A stretch of 64,000 nt of DNA. Origin: Chloranthus sessilifolius. Its lineage: Eukaryota; Streptophyta; Magnoliopsida; Chloranthales; Chloranthaceae. Within the stretch, counting starts at the first letter, position 1. Each line of letters opens with the position of its first letter. The position numbers and the translations under genes are program-made. The notes under the pieces are model-generated. The model saw only the letters and a list, made by a program, of their open reading frames with translations. It was not told the origin of the DNA and searched no databases. Below are positions 34,554-46,024 of the stretch, piece after piece. Location: the NCBI GenBank assembly GCA_021018995.1, contig CM037593.1, positions 13,234,088-13,298,087 of the forward strand, read 5' to 3'.

Positions 34554-35501
34554 TTATTCAATTTTCAAAGGTATCAAGCTCTCTACATGCTGTTCACTAG
34601 TGTCAACCCAGTCTCCATTTTCATCATCCCCTCTATAAATCACTTCAAGAGATTTTCCTTGAGGATCATAACAAAATCAAATCAAGGTGCAACTCAATAC
34701 AGTGATCTTTGATCCACATATTCGTCTTGGAATCCTTCAATTTCCATATATCCATTCTTCCGCTAACTCTACTCCCCTCGTACCAAATTACATCTACCAA
34801 ACATAGTTTCCCTTTCAGATTTACTAAAGACAATCTTGCAAACTCGTCTATCTTCCTCTCGCGATTCAAGTAGTATTTAGGAGGCCGAATTGCTTTACTT
34901 TTTTCATCTCCGATGTCAAACGAAACAATAAATTCTGATCCCAGCTCATACGATTCAACAGCAATTGTCCAATATAGAGATCCGTCCACAAGGACATAAT
35001 CCTCCCAAACAGCGAGTTGAAATGGGATGTTTCCGACCGCTCTCCACGGCTTGGTGCCCACAGTAAGAACTTGGCAATCGTAAGAAATAGTACTCGAATT
35101 AAACCATAATTGAATTACTTTATATTGCTTAGTGAATGGATCAAATCCAAATCCATGGTTTGGCCAATATATAGTTCTCTGGCCTTCTACTATATGGGAG
35201 AATTTTGATTTTGTGGGTGGTGGGAATTCGGTGCCGTCTATAGCATCTGGTAACATCGTCTTAGTTACAACACCTTCGGCAAAGGAATAAAGGTTTCTCT
35301 TAAATCTTCTATTCATAACGAGGTATCAGAAAGAGGGCTTCTTCTTCGCGTAGTGTAGGTGTTGGTATTTGAAAACTGGATCATTGATTAGTGTGTGCCA
35401 CTGCTTGCAGACAAGCTTCAATCTTACGACTGATGGCGCAGGGACTCTATAGAGTATGTTAGTGACCACATCAAAAGGTAGGTAGGTAGGTAGGTTTCCA
35501 T
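34554..35501 (-). pseudogene. F-box protein gene with F-box-associated domain (pseudogene)
   Basis: Host F-box proteins are substrate adaptors of SCF ubiquitin ligases. On the minus strand, sequence from the ATG at 35501 gives a short N-terminus, an F-box (LPFDVVTNILYRVPAPSVVR, then LKLVCKQWHTLINDP; 35480 to about 35365), then an F-box-associated beta domain (35316 to about 34680: PNHGFGFDPFTKQYKVIQLW, GSLYWTIAVESYELGSEFIV). Three lesions are visible. A GGTA-type repeat right after the ATG puts the start codon out of frame with the F-box; an in-frame TGA lies between the F-box and FBA parts near 35325; a frameshift near 34670 separates the last about 37 codons (ending ESLIPLKIE, stop at 34554). 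At about 310 codons it is near the low end for the family. The 216-codon remainder from 35316 could still be translated, but would lack the F-box. Confidence 0.8.
35477..35495. repeat. GGTA tetranucleotide microsatellite in F-box N-terminus
   Basis: Four and three-quarter GGTA units lie two codons inside the F-box gene start (CCTA/ACCT on the coding strand). With two units fewer, the ATG at 35501 would be in frame with the F-box. Confidence 0.85.
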
Positions 35502-36501
35502 CTTCAACTTCCGGTCACTTTAATTTTTTCAAAAAACCAATCAAAACAAAAAACTTGTTAACACTTCAGTGATTATAAATACAGGATCAATTGGTAACCA
35601 AGGTTCCGAAGCACATTCTAGCCGTCGAATAATATTTGGACAGTGTTATATGGTGGATAGGTTTTTAGCACAGAAATGCAACACAATTGATTGTAAGTGC
35701 GATAGGGCTCAATTAATGCAGGCCGGTGTAGCCAATTGCGCTGCACCACATCAGACGCCTGTACTTTGTCAACATCAAATCTGTCTACCCTTTGCAATTT
35801 TAAATGATATTTTGGGTTCATAAATCAGTTGAAGTAGCACTTAATAGAATTTAACCATGATAAGGAAGAAAGTGTCATTGTTCACTGTTATACTCACTTA
35901 TTCCGAAAGACTGCTTTCTCACCCCTTCCACTCCAGCCTTTGTATAAGAGGATAGAGATCATTTTCATCCTAATCTTCTTTACAATGGATCTATACATAA
36001 TGAGCCTACCATCAGACATTCAATTTTTTATTGTGCAGGAACAAATCTAAAAATGTTACCTTATAATGGTACTCAATGTGTCTCACATAATTTTAGGATA
36101 TTTATTTGGGATGTGTGCGACATGTGTGTGAAAGATGAGTACGAAAAAAAATCACCATCATCTTATTCAAAGACCCTCAATGCATGTTTACAGGAGCATG
36201 TCACAAAAATCTCGGAAATTTTGAAAATTTAATGAATAATTTGCAAATTAATGCCCAACTATTTGTGCATCTTTCAAAATTTGCGTGTTCACAAAAATTC
36301 GCGAATTATTTCTGAAATTTTCAAAAATTTGCGAATTCTCTTATCCTTACCTAAGCAATTCTTGATTTTCACCACCCAAAACCAAAATCGAACCAAACGG
36401 TTCGGTTTTGAATCGATTTCGGTCAGGTTCGGTTTTGGGTCAAAACTTGCATCCCTAACTGCAGTGATCTTCCATGGCTCTACTTCAATTTCTTCGAAAA
36501 A

Positions 36502-36543
<42 letters not shown>

Positions 36544-37448
36544 AGATTTGAGAAGAAAGGTGAAAGTTGATAAAGTAAAGAAAGTACCTTGACGGGTGAC
36601 CAATTGGTGAATGTGGGAGAGAAGAGAGAGAAAACGTCTATTTTAGTGGCCGGAGGGTATAATTTTATAAGAAGAAATTAAAGTTGTGTTTTATATGAAT
36701 ATCTCTATATATTCCTATTTCCTAGTACAAGTATTTAATATAAGGATTAATTTAATGGAGAGAGTTAAGAGTTATCTGTAAAGACTACTATCAGTTATCA
36801 AATGCTTACTTTCACAGTTCATTTAGGGCCCCGAAAACAGTGAGAGTAGCTTTAAGTTGAGTTTCACCGGGTTCAAGAAAAAAGTGTCGTGCCCTTTAAA
36901 AATTGAGTTGTTTTTACTGTTAGCACAAAGGACCGTGAACCTACAAAGCCCGGCCCAAGCCCGTAGCAGGCTCATGGCCCCAAGCCGAAGCCTGGCCCTA
37001 AATCTGGCACCCACAAATTCAAATTATACACCCCCCAACCCAGGTCCCCATCGTCTATGGCAATCTCCAACCGCTCAGTGTGGAAAGCTAAGAAACTGTT
37101 TGGCACGGCATACCATTGATATGCTAAAATAGTCAACAAGTCAAACCCTTCTACGGCTGGTGATGATACAATTTGATTGGTGAAGAAACGAAAGCAAACT
37201 TGCCAAAATTCTTGTAAATCTAACGGCGATGATCCTCATGGGGGAAAGCTCAAATTTCAGAAGATTATTGACACGGATTATGTTGATGATCCTTTACCAT
37301 CAACACATAATGAGAAACATAATTCATGGAACTCGTAATGCAGAAGGGATATGGACTACATCCAGAGTCTATTCACTACTGCTCATCCAAGGAGAGTCGA
37401 GGAGGGACTTCTTCATGTTTCATCAAGAGGAGGGACTTCTTCATGTTT
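35502..37448. other. Intergenic DNA between the F-box relic and the nested retroelement
   Basis: A fold-back family relic lies at about 35890-36180. 'ggttcggtttt' text ending in 'ttgcatccctaac' near 36450 looks like one end of a hAT MITE. A (TA)n tract lies at 36505-36540. 37150-37448 is unrecognised. A 22 bp direct repeat (37399-37420 and 37427-37448) ends exactly where the LTR begins. Confidence 0.4.
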
Positions 37449-37556
37449 TGTAAGACTTTTTGTCACCATCATGACCCAAAAAACAGTATTGCTTCTTTAG
37501 GAAATAGTTTTGTCAAGTAATTAAGTTTGACAAATTGGTTTGTCATTTTTGGACCC

Positions 37557-37626
37557 ACGGTCGTCCGTAGTACACTCACGGACGTCCGTTGTCACGAACG
37601 ACCGTGAGTGATTCACGGATGTCCGT
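37557..37626. repeat. Cluster of the 12 bp palindrome ACGGACGTCCGT in the LTR
   Basis: One perfect copy (37578-37589) and three close variants (37557, 37594, 37615) lie in 70 bases, about 110-180 bases into the LTR. The same palindrome is arrayed at 61856-62176. Confidence 0.9.
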
Positions 37627-37821
37627 GATCCTAAAACATATAAATTTTAGGTAGTTCGGGCAGTTTGGTAACTGATCCGAAAATCTTCATTCTAAAATTT
37701 TTGTTAGTCCAAAATTTTGTCATTGAGATTACTTTTCATCTTTTGATTTCATTCTTTAATCTCTTTGATGTTTATGGGTCTTTATGATTTCATGTTTGAG
37801 AGTGTAAGATTTGTGTGAGAC

Positions 37822-40205
37822 TGTGATGACCCGACTTTTCCAATCCCTCAGGTATAGGAAAGGTCGATTCGCCAACCTATCGAATAAACGATAAGCCGGA
37901 CAAACAGGGCACATATCAGAGTAAAGCGTAATAAATATCCATAGCTAAAATAAATGCGGAAGTAATTAAAAGTAAAGAACTACCGATGATGGCCGACCAT
38001 CATCGAAACATAGCTCATAACAGAAATCAACGTCAAATATAAAACTATGGTATCCAACTAAAATGGGCCCACAAATTCAAGTCTAACTCTCACCACAAAT
38101 AAGAAAATCAGTAAGTTCTATACTAGGAAAAACTCCTCAGGAGGAACCTTAAGCTCTTCCTCGACGTAGTCGATCGGTCTCACGATACGAATAGCCGTCT
38201 TACGAACACATGACGTATAGTCGGAGTGAGCTAACCAACAAAGCTCAGTAAAAGAAAGACATCTACGGCATTTTACTTTAACTAACATGGTTTCAAGACA
38301 AATATCGGAATATAGCTTGTCAAACCTATAAGCAGATAATAAACTGAATTTAGGTGCAGAAATCATATGTAAAATTTATTTCTAAATGTGTGAAAACAGT
38401 TTCAAGAATGTATGCGAGTTTTGTCTTAGTTTCTCTAACTTCTATATGCAAAGTTCAAGAATTCATGACTTAATCCTCAACTTAAAATACCTCCCGAGTA
38501 AACTATATCTCGAGAGGAGCGGAATATAGCCGATGGGAACCCCTACCTACCATCGCCGCTCATGAACCCTTTTCAGATGCAACAAGCCCTCGTAATGAGG
38601 GAAACTTGTGCCAGAAAGTTGTTCAGGAATTATTGAGGGGTCGTTCAAGTCAATCATAAAACAAATACAGACACTAATATAAATCAGATGCAAGTCTCTT
38701 ATACATAGTTCAGGTTCTTGATTTGATTTTTGAGCTTAAGCGATTCAGTTTCGAGATTCGTAGATTTAGATTTTCATCATCCATATCAATTTCGGTTCTG
38801 GATGTGATTTCAATGGCATATGCAAGTTCAAAGATTTTAATTCAAAATATCCATGCGAATTAAAATAGAATACTGTAAAGATGAGATTCTCCTACCCAAA
38901 ACTCGGAGTTATGCGAAGTCAAGCAAAGTCCTATTGATGGCCTCTCGCCCTCAATCTACATCACAATATACGTTCATGCATTAAGATAAACTCTAATTAC
39001 TAATAATATAGACCTATTTAAGTGTTTCCTCAAAAACAAGTCAAAACAGGCAAGTTGCGCCAATCCTAGAATTTGACGTAACATTCTCATATATTTTTGA
39101 CCATCAAGACGATTGATTCATGAGTTGGTCAAAACATGAAAGTTGTAGATTTTTCTATTAGCTTTCTAACACAAAAAGAATCATCTCAATCGGAGTTCAG
39201 AATAAAATATTATGACTAAAATACTAAGGCAATATCGGAGTTCGGTAATACCTCGCTCGAGCGATGATAATAGCTCGCTCGAGCGATTTGATGTAACCTT
39301 CTCATATATTTTTGACCATCAAGATGATTGATCTATGAGTTGGTCAAAACATGAAAGTTGTAGATTTTTCTATTAGCTTTCCAACACAAAAAGAATCGTC
39401 TCAATCGGAGTTCGAGATAAAAAGTTATGACTAAAATACTAAGGCAATGTCGGAGTTCGGTGATACCTCGCTCGAGCGAGCTACAGCGACGCGATTTCGC
39501 TGGTTTTCACCCGAATCGAAACCCATACATCCCAAAGCAAAACCCATGGCTAATCTAATGACTTAATCAAAAAGTTTAATTAAAACATACCTTTAATCTA
39601 AGGATTCCTAGATTAGAAATGAGTCACGTGAATGGAGCTTCGGAACGAAACAGACGGGTTTCCTCAACGATTCGCGCCGCGATCGATCCCACGAGTTCAC
39701 AGAGACAACTCCAACACGCCCCCAATGATCTCAACCTTTCCCAATAGCCAACTACGAATCCCAGGTTGATTCAAGTTCTTTATAAGGTTTAAGTATTTTC
39801 AACAAAGAGGGTTCTAGAGAAGGAGGTTTTCTAAACCGATCTCCTATGATGATTGAAGAAGAGAGAAGACGAAGTTTCACACGATTGGGTAACTATCCTC
39901 TCTTAACAAAACCTAGTATAATACGGGAATACAATTCCTTCTTATAATAGGATTGCTCACAAAGTAAAACACACACACATCTTATGTATTATACACTTCT
40001 AATTTTAAAACTCAAGTCCGGTGTTGAGCGGCTACACCGAGGTCGGTGCACAACTTTCGCACGAGGGTCCAAATGGGCTCTAAATTAAAATCTGTCGGCA
40101 CAATCACATCTAGATAAAAATTCAAAACAAATGGTGACGTCGATTGCCGAGCCGAATACACACACAGGGTCAGTCTAACTCGGGTTCAAAATACGGGTCT
40201 TTACA
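37822..40205 (-). mobile_element. Solo LTR of a third retroelement family, inserted in the Copia 5' LTR
   Basis: A 2384 bp insert with perfect 5 bp duplication GAGAC (37817-37821 and 40206-40210). On the minus strand it starts TGTAAAGACCCG and ends GGGTCATCACA, so it has LTR-type TG...CA ends, very like the ends of the Gypsy LTRs in this window (TGTAATAGCC ... GCTGTCACA). No primer site, gag or pol is inside, so it is a solo LTR, probably Ty3/Gypsy. It contains a 217 bp tandem duplication and its own 12 bp palindrome (see 39073-39480). Confidence 0.85.
39073..39480. repeat. Tandem duplication in the solo LTR, each unit with TCGCTCGAGCGA palindromes
   Basis: Two units of about 217 and 190 bp (39073-39289 and 39290-39480) are about 95 percent alike by eye. 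The 12 bp palindrome TCGCTCGAGCGA occurs at 39253, 39275 and 39468, always at the unit ends; the last is part of a 14 bp palindrome. Confidence 0.85.
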
Positions 40206-40521
40206 GAGACAAGTGAACCTTCGCAAGAAACGTAGGTTGATGGAAATGTTCACTATGGATAGTATGATGGAGAAAGGCTGTCATGTTTGGTGATTGGAGT
40301 GCTAGGGCATATCATTCCAAAGAAGCACTGTAAAGTTTTTTTTGTTCATAGTGAATTTCTTTTTGGATCTGAGATAGATCCCGTGGTTTTTGCCTGTGAT
40401 GGGTTTTTCATGTTAAAAATGTCTTGCGTACTTATTTTGATTGTGTGATGATTGTGAGTAGATTTTAATTGATAAATTTAATAGATTATATTAAAAAACC
40501 TAAATATCCCAAATTTTCAAT

Positions 40522-40533
40522 TGGTATCAGAGC
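40522..40533 (+). other. Primer binding site, initiator Met-tRNA type
   Basis: TGGTATCAGAGC, the exact 12-mer complementary to the 3' end of plant initiator methionine tRNA, lies two bases after the 5' LTR. Confidence 0.92.
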
Positions 40534-40568
40534 CTGATCACTTGGTAAATTTTAACAAATTAAGTGTT

Positions 40569-42020
40569 ATGTCTAGTTTGGGATATCACGATCTTCCTAG
40601 AGAAGGTGCGTCTACTGCTAGACCCCCTCTGTTTGATGGTTCTAATTATCCTTACTGGAAGGCAAAGATGAGAGCATTTTTAAGTTCACTTGATCCTCAC
40701 ATTTGGTATTCTATTGAGGACGGATGGTTGCCACCAACTACGACCTCTGTTGTCGATAATATACCACATACCACTATCAAACCTAGATCTTTATGGACGA
40801 ATCAGGAATATGATAATCTTGGTTATAATTCCAAGGCCCTTAATGCTTTATTTGGAGCAGTTACTGCTTCTGAGTTTCGTTGAATAAGTACTTGCACCAT
40901 AGCCAAAGATGCATGGAAAATTCTTGAAACCACTTATGAAGGGACTCATCAAGTAAAGATTTCCAAACTTCAAATGCTCACTTCTCAATTTGAAAATCTT
41001 CGTATGGATGATGATGAAAAGTTTTCTGATTTCTATATTCGCTTAAATGATATTGTAAATGGCTCATTTAATTTAGGAGAACCTGTTTCTAATACTAAAA
41101 TTGTGCGAAAAATTCTAAGGTCTCTACCTAAAAGGTTCAGATCAAAAGTCAATACTATTGTTGAATCTAAAGATGTTGACAATCTAAACTTAGATGAACT
41201 CGTTGGGTCATTACAAACTTATGAATATGAAATTCAAGATAATCATGTCACTAAAAGTGTTGCATTTAAATCATCAAAGGTTGAGTCTGATTCTAGCAGT
41301 GATTCTGATAAATCAGATGAACTTGCTTTATTTGTTAAAAAATTTTAAAAATTCTATAAAAATAAGAAACAACCTTTTAAAAAATTTGAAAATTCTGAAA
41401 AATTTAAATTATTTGAAAAGAAACCTAAAAAGGATTTTCCTGACACTACTCAATGTTTTAAGTGTCATGGTTATGGACATTACGCTAATAAATGTCCTAG
41501 TAAGAAAAATGATAAAGGAAAATCCAAAGCTTTGACTGCTTCACATGAGATTGAAATATCAACTGAGTCATCTTCTGATGAATCTGAATCTAGTTCTTAT
41601 GGGTTTAGAGCTTTTGTTGCTTCTATTGTGGAAACTAATAATTCTCAAACTCCTTCTCATACTGAAACTGACTCTATTGATTCAATCTCATCTGCTAATG
41701 AAATTGATGGTGATGTATTAGATATGACAAATGCCTATAGTGAACTTTATCAAGAATCAATACATCTAACTAAAGAAAAAATTAAATTAATCAAAGAAGT
41801 GACTGAGTTAAAAAACATTATAAGAAATCTCCGAGAGAATGTAAATTGTTTAACTCCAAAATTTATAGAACAAGAAAATAAAGTAAATTCTCTTATTGAA
41901 ATAAATGAAAATTTAAAAAGGGAACTTGTTTTTATTTCTGAAAAATATTCAAACATTTACAAGACTAATGAGAAAATGGAAAAATTCCTCAGTTCTGGTC
42001 AAAGAACAATAGACAAATCA
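40569..42020 (+). other. gag region of the outer Copia element (fossil)
   Basis: It begins MSSLGYHDLPREGASTARPP with the typical Copia gag opening (PPLFDGSNYPYWKAKMRAFL), continues through the gag helical part (LRMDDDEKFSDFYIRLNDIV), and has a CCHC zinc knuckle CFKCHGYGHYANKC near 41455, followed by an acidic Ser-rich stretch and a coiled-coil-like segment near 41750-41980. It has a few breaks and is interrupted at its end by the solo LTR at 42021. Confidence 0.85.
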
Positions 42021-44593
42021 TGTAATAGCCTGAAAAATCACGCTTAACTATGACCTCGGGATCCGTGCCCGATCGGTCATAGGTTTGACCAAATGGAAGA
42101 CCAACAGTTAGTATGTGGTGTAATGAACGGATGAGATGTGATAAATAGAATGCCTATGTGGTGTGTGTTGTGAGGGTGTAGTCGCATACACCTACCGCGG
42201 TGTATGTGCTCAACACACAAGTGAGGAAGAGGATAAAAGGGTTTAATAGCCCTAAAATCAAGAGTTTGGTTGTTGAAGGAGAGTAAAGAAGAGAGAGAGA
42301 GAGAGAAGTAAGAGAGGAGTTATTTCAACTGATTGGAGGGGGGATTCAAGCGATAAAAGCCGGATTCAACCCGATTTGGATCTGTTAGAGCCAAAGCTGA
42401 AAACCCTAGCCTTCCAACCACTGGATTGAAATCAACTTGAGATCTATTCAAGGTAAAGTTTTTGTAAATAAAATGCATAGATTATAGGGGTTAAGTTATA
42501 GTTGAATGTGGGTTAAATCATAGGATAATGGCTTAGAAAAATAGAGGAAAAAGTATGGAAGAAGATAGGGAAGAACAACTCGAAAAGGGCTGAATCTGAC
42601 AATTTCGATTAATCGAAATTGGCCAAGAAGTTGAAAAGTCAGAAGACCCCGATTTCGATTAATCGAATTTGATTTCGATTAATCGACTTTGGATTTCGAT
42701 TAATCGATTTGGGGATCGATTAATTGACTGAGAACCTCCAGTGGACCCCAGGGGTTGGAGGAAATGGCTTGAGGAAAAATCGACTAATCGAAATGGGATT
42801 TCGATTAATCGATTTAGATTTTCGATGTCGATTTGGGATCGATTAATCAATTTAACTTCATTGTTGAGCGAGAATCGACTTTGCGAAATAGAAATTTGAT
42901 TAATGAAATTGGATTCGATTAATCGAATGAAAACTTCATTGTTGAACTAAGAATCGACTTTCGAAAAGGAGAATTTGATTAATCGAAATTGGATTCGATT
43001 AATCGAATGGCTTCACTATTGAGAGAATCGACTTTGCGAAAGCAGAGAATTTCGATTAATCGAAATTACTTGATGTCGATATTGACCTTCGATTAATCGA
43101 TTTTGGAATTCGATTAATCGACTGAGATAAATTATGTTGACTTTTGGGTTTGACTTTAAGATTCTTGGAGGGTCTTATACCTTCTTTATTGCATCCTTTG
43201 TGATGTGTTTCACCTGCTATGTGGTACCATAGGTGGTACGTGTGGACTAGTGCACAAAGAGCCACGTGGGACCTTGATGCATTGATCAAATGAAGACTTG
43301 AGGTAGGGAACACCTTGAACATGTACTTTATTTTACAAGAGCATGTATGTAGTGATATAGAATTCAATTCAAATGTTTATTTCTTAAGAAATTGTGAAAA
43401 GTGTGTGTGTGTGACATCCATAAGAGTAATCATATGAGCCATCCCCAGGGGATGAAGAAGTAAAGAGATAAGAGCATCAGGTGTGATGCAAGTAAATGGA
43501 TACATCCCAGGGATGTATCCAAGGATTGAATCATGTTTGATAGGGCCTAACCGATATAAGATAGCACATTTACACGGTGAGTAACTATATGTAAGACACC
43601 GATATTTTTGTTATTTGAGGTTTGATAGGGTACCCCATCGACGTGGCGGGATATCCACGACTGACACGGCAGGATATCCGTGACCGATACGGCGGCGAAA
43701 CCGTAGGCCAGTGCGGAGGCTTATCCGTACATAGTAAGCACACCCCAGGGGTGTTGATTGAGACAAGTGAAACCCCGCCACCAATCCCCAGGGGAAAGGG
43801 GCTTGGGTACTATTAGTATTCCCAGGGAATACGGTTAAAACTGTCTATATAGATGACGATGATGGGTATCTCATCGGGGCTCGATGCTATATTGCTCGGG
43901 GATTACTTAAGTTGAAAGTTTAAGTTTTGCTTTAGGCCTTTTCAGCATTCATTCATGAGTAAATGAAAACATAAGTAATCAACAGTAAAATGAAATGCTT
44001 TTTTTTCTGTTTCATCAATAACTGCATAGATACATCATGCATGGCATATCATGGAATATATGTGAGTTATAATTTATATGTTCAACCGTGTTTGTTCCCT
44101 ATTGAGCTAGGATGTAGCTCACCCTATAGACTATACGTCGCAGGTCCACTACTAGCAGCTGTCGAGGCTTGGGAGGCGATCCCGATCGGACCTGCGGCGT
44201 GAAGAGTTGGAGCCACCTCCTGAGGACTTCTTCTAGAGGACTCCGTTGTGCCACTTTGAGAGATTTTAGAGAGAGTTTTGTACGGCTTGGTATGTCAAGC
44301 CTTAATTCTGTTTAAACCATGTATATGTATAGAGTTGGGATCATTCTTTTGGGGCGAACCATCCGTGATGATTGCTATCATCGATGGTTCGGATCAGTTC
44401 TCCACTCATGTAGAGGCATGTGGTTAGAACTGTCTTTTGGATAGTTAATTAATATAGATTTAAATTCCGCAATTTTGTTTATTATACTTTTTGATGCTTG
44501 ATATACCAGTGTTCCGTGCTTAGCTAAAGGGCACAGTCAAGATGATCGTGCTGATGGCACGGGTTTCGGGGTGCCGAAATCCGGGCTGTCACA
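42021..44593 (+). mobile_element. Solo LTR of a Ty3/Gypsy chromovirus
   Basis: A 2573 bp insert flanked by AATCA (42016-42020 and 44594-44598). It starts TGTAATAGCC and ends GGGCTGTCACA and matches, inverted, the LTRs of the full element at 46025-58809 along its length. No internal domains are present, so a former full element has recombined to one LTR. It carries an array of TCGATTAATCGA palindromes at 42605-43121. Confidence 0.92.
42605..43121. repeat. TCGATTAATCGA palindrome array in the solo LTR
   Basis: A dozen or so perfect or one-off copies of the 12 bp palindrome are spaced irregularly by about 5-40 bases. Confidence 0.9.
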
Positions 44594-46024
44594 AATCAGG
44601 TATTGGATATCATCATGTAGTAAATAAAAATCTAAAACCTGTTGTAACTCATGCTCCAAAATTTGTTAAAGAAATCAAATCACTCTCTACAAATTCTAGA
44701 CAAAAGGGCAATAAATTCAGATCTTCCAATACTAGATTTTTTAATAAGAGAGTGCCAATCTGCTATACTTGTGGATGGGAAGGGCATACTTATGTGTATT
44801 GTCCATTTGACTTTGAATACTCTCAATTCTATGTTCCTCACTCCCAAACTTTTAAGAAAAATAAAGTCATTTCATTGAGTAGTTCACATAAATATAACAA
44901 CAAGTATGTGATTCATAACAAATCAAATCTTAAATACAAACGAGTTTGGATTCGAAAATCTGATTTGACTGCTCAGGTTGCTCATATTTCACTCAAAGCA
45001 AGTGAATCATCTAAGTGGTTCCTTGATAGTGGCTGTTCTAGGCATATGACTGGTGAGAAATCATTCTTCTCTCATCTTAGTCCATGCTCAGAAGGAAATG
45101 TGACTTTCGGTAATGGAAGTTCTTGTAAAATTACTGGAAGAGGAACAATTAATGCACCTGATTGTCCTAAACTAAAAGAAGTCCTTTATGTTGAAGGACT
45201 TAAGGCTAATCTCATTAGTATTAGCCATTTATGTGATGATGGGATGAATATTAATTTTTCAAAAAATCTGTGCACTGTTGTTGATTCTAATGGCAAAATT
45301 GTTCTTGAAGGGATTAGATCTACTGATAACTGTTACACTTTTAGCGATCATCTCCAAAATAATTGTCTTATCACTAAAACAAATGAGATCAATATCTGGC
45401 ATCAGAGGCTTGGTCACATGAATAAAAATGATCTTTATAAATTAGCCTCTGATCAACTTGTTAAAGGTTTACCTAAATTAAGTAAACCAGATGGATCTAT
45501 TTGTGGTGCTTGTCAAATGTGTAAACAGACCCGTGTTCCTCACAAGAAAGTAAATGTTCCTACTTCTTCTAGGATTCTTGAATTAATACATTTTGATCTT
45601 GTAGGTCCCATGAGAACAAGTAGTTTAGGAGGTAAGAAATATGTACTTGTTGTGGTTGATGATTTTTCTAGATATACTTGGGTTGCTTTTCTTAGAGAAA
45701 AATCTCAAGCTTTTGATGAATTTATTATCATTTCTAAGAGAACTCAAATTGAAAAAAATCTTTCAATAATTCGAATTCGAAGTGATCATGGTAAAGAATT
45801 TGAAAATTCATCTTTTACAAAATATTGTGCATCAAATGGAATAAAGCATGAATTTTCTGCTCCTCACACACCTCAACAAAATGGTGTGGTTAAGAGGAAA
45901 AATAGGGTCCTTCAAGAGATGGCTAGGGTTATGTTAAATGCTAATAATGTGGCTAAAAATCTGTGGGCTGAGGCTGTTAGTACAGCATGTTATATTTCAA
46001 ATCGAGTATACCTTAGACCAAACA
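44594..46024 (+). other. Protease and integrase part of the outer Copia element (fossil)
   Basis: Order: a second zinc knuckle CYTCGWEGHTYVYC (near 44760), protease with WFLDSGCSRHMTG (near 45020), the GAG-pre-integrase His-Cys motif (WHQRLGHMNKNDLYKLAS to CGACQMC, near 45400-45520), and the integrase core with its first Asp in ELIHFDLVGPM, second Asp in IRSDHGKEFE and Glu region in HTPQQNGVV. It is cut at 46024 by the Gypsy insertion and resumes at 58815. Long and largely open, which supports a young age. Confidence 0.9.

Larger units (their letters stand above)
37449..40519 (+). repeat. 5' LTR of the outer Copia element (contains an insert)
   Basis: It starts TGTAAGACTTTTTGTC, identical to the 3' LTR start at 63948, and ends ...ATTTTCA just before the primer site. 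Without the 2384 bp insert and one duplicated 5-mer it is about 682 bp long. Expected target duplication at the left is TGTTT (37444-37448); the partner lies beyond the window. Confidence 0.9.

Noticed and set aside
37229-37520. Two overlapping open frames before and across the LTR start
   Set aside because: No motif; they cross the element boundary, so they cannot be one old gene.
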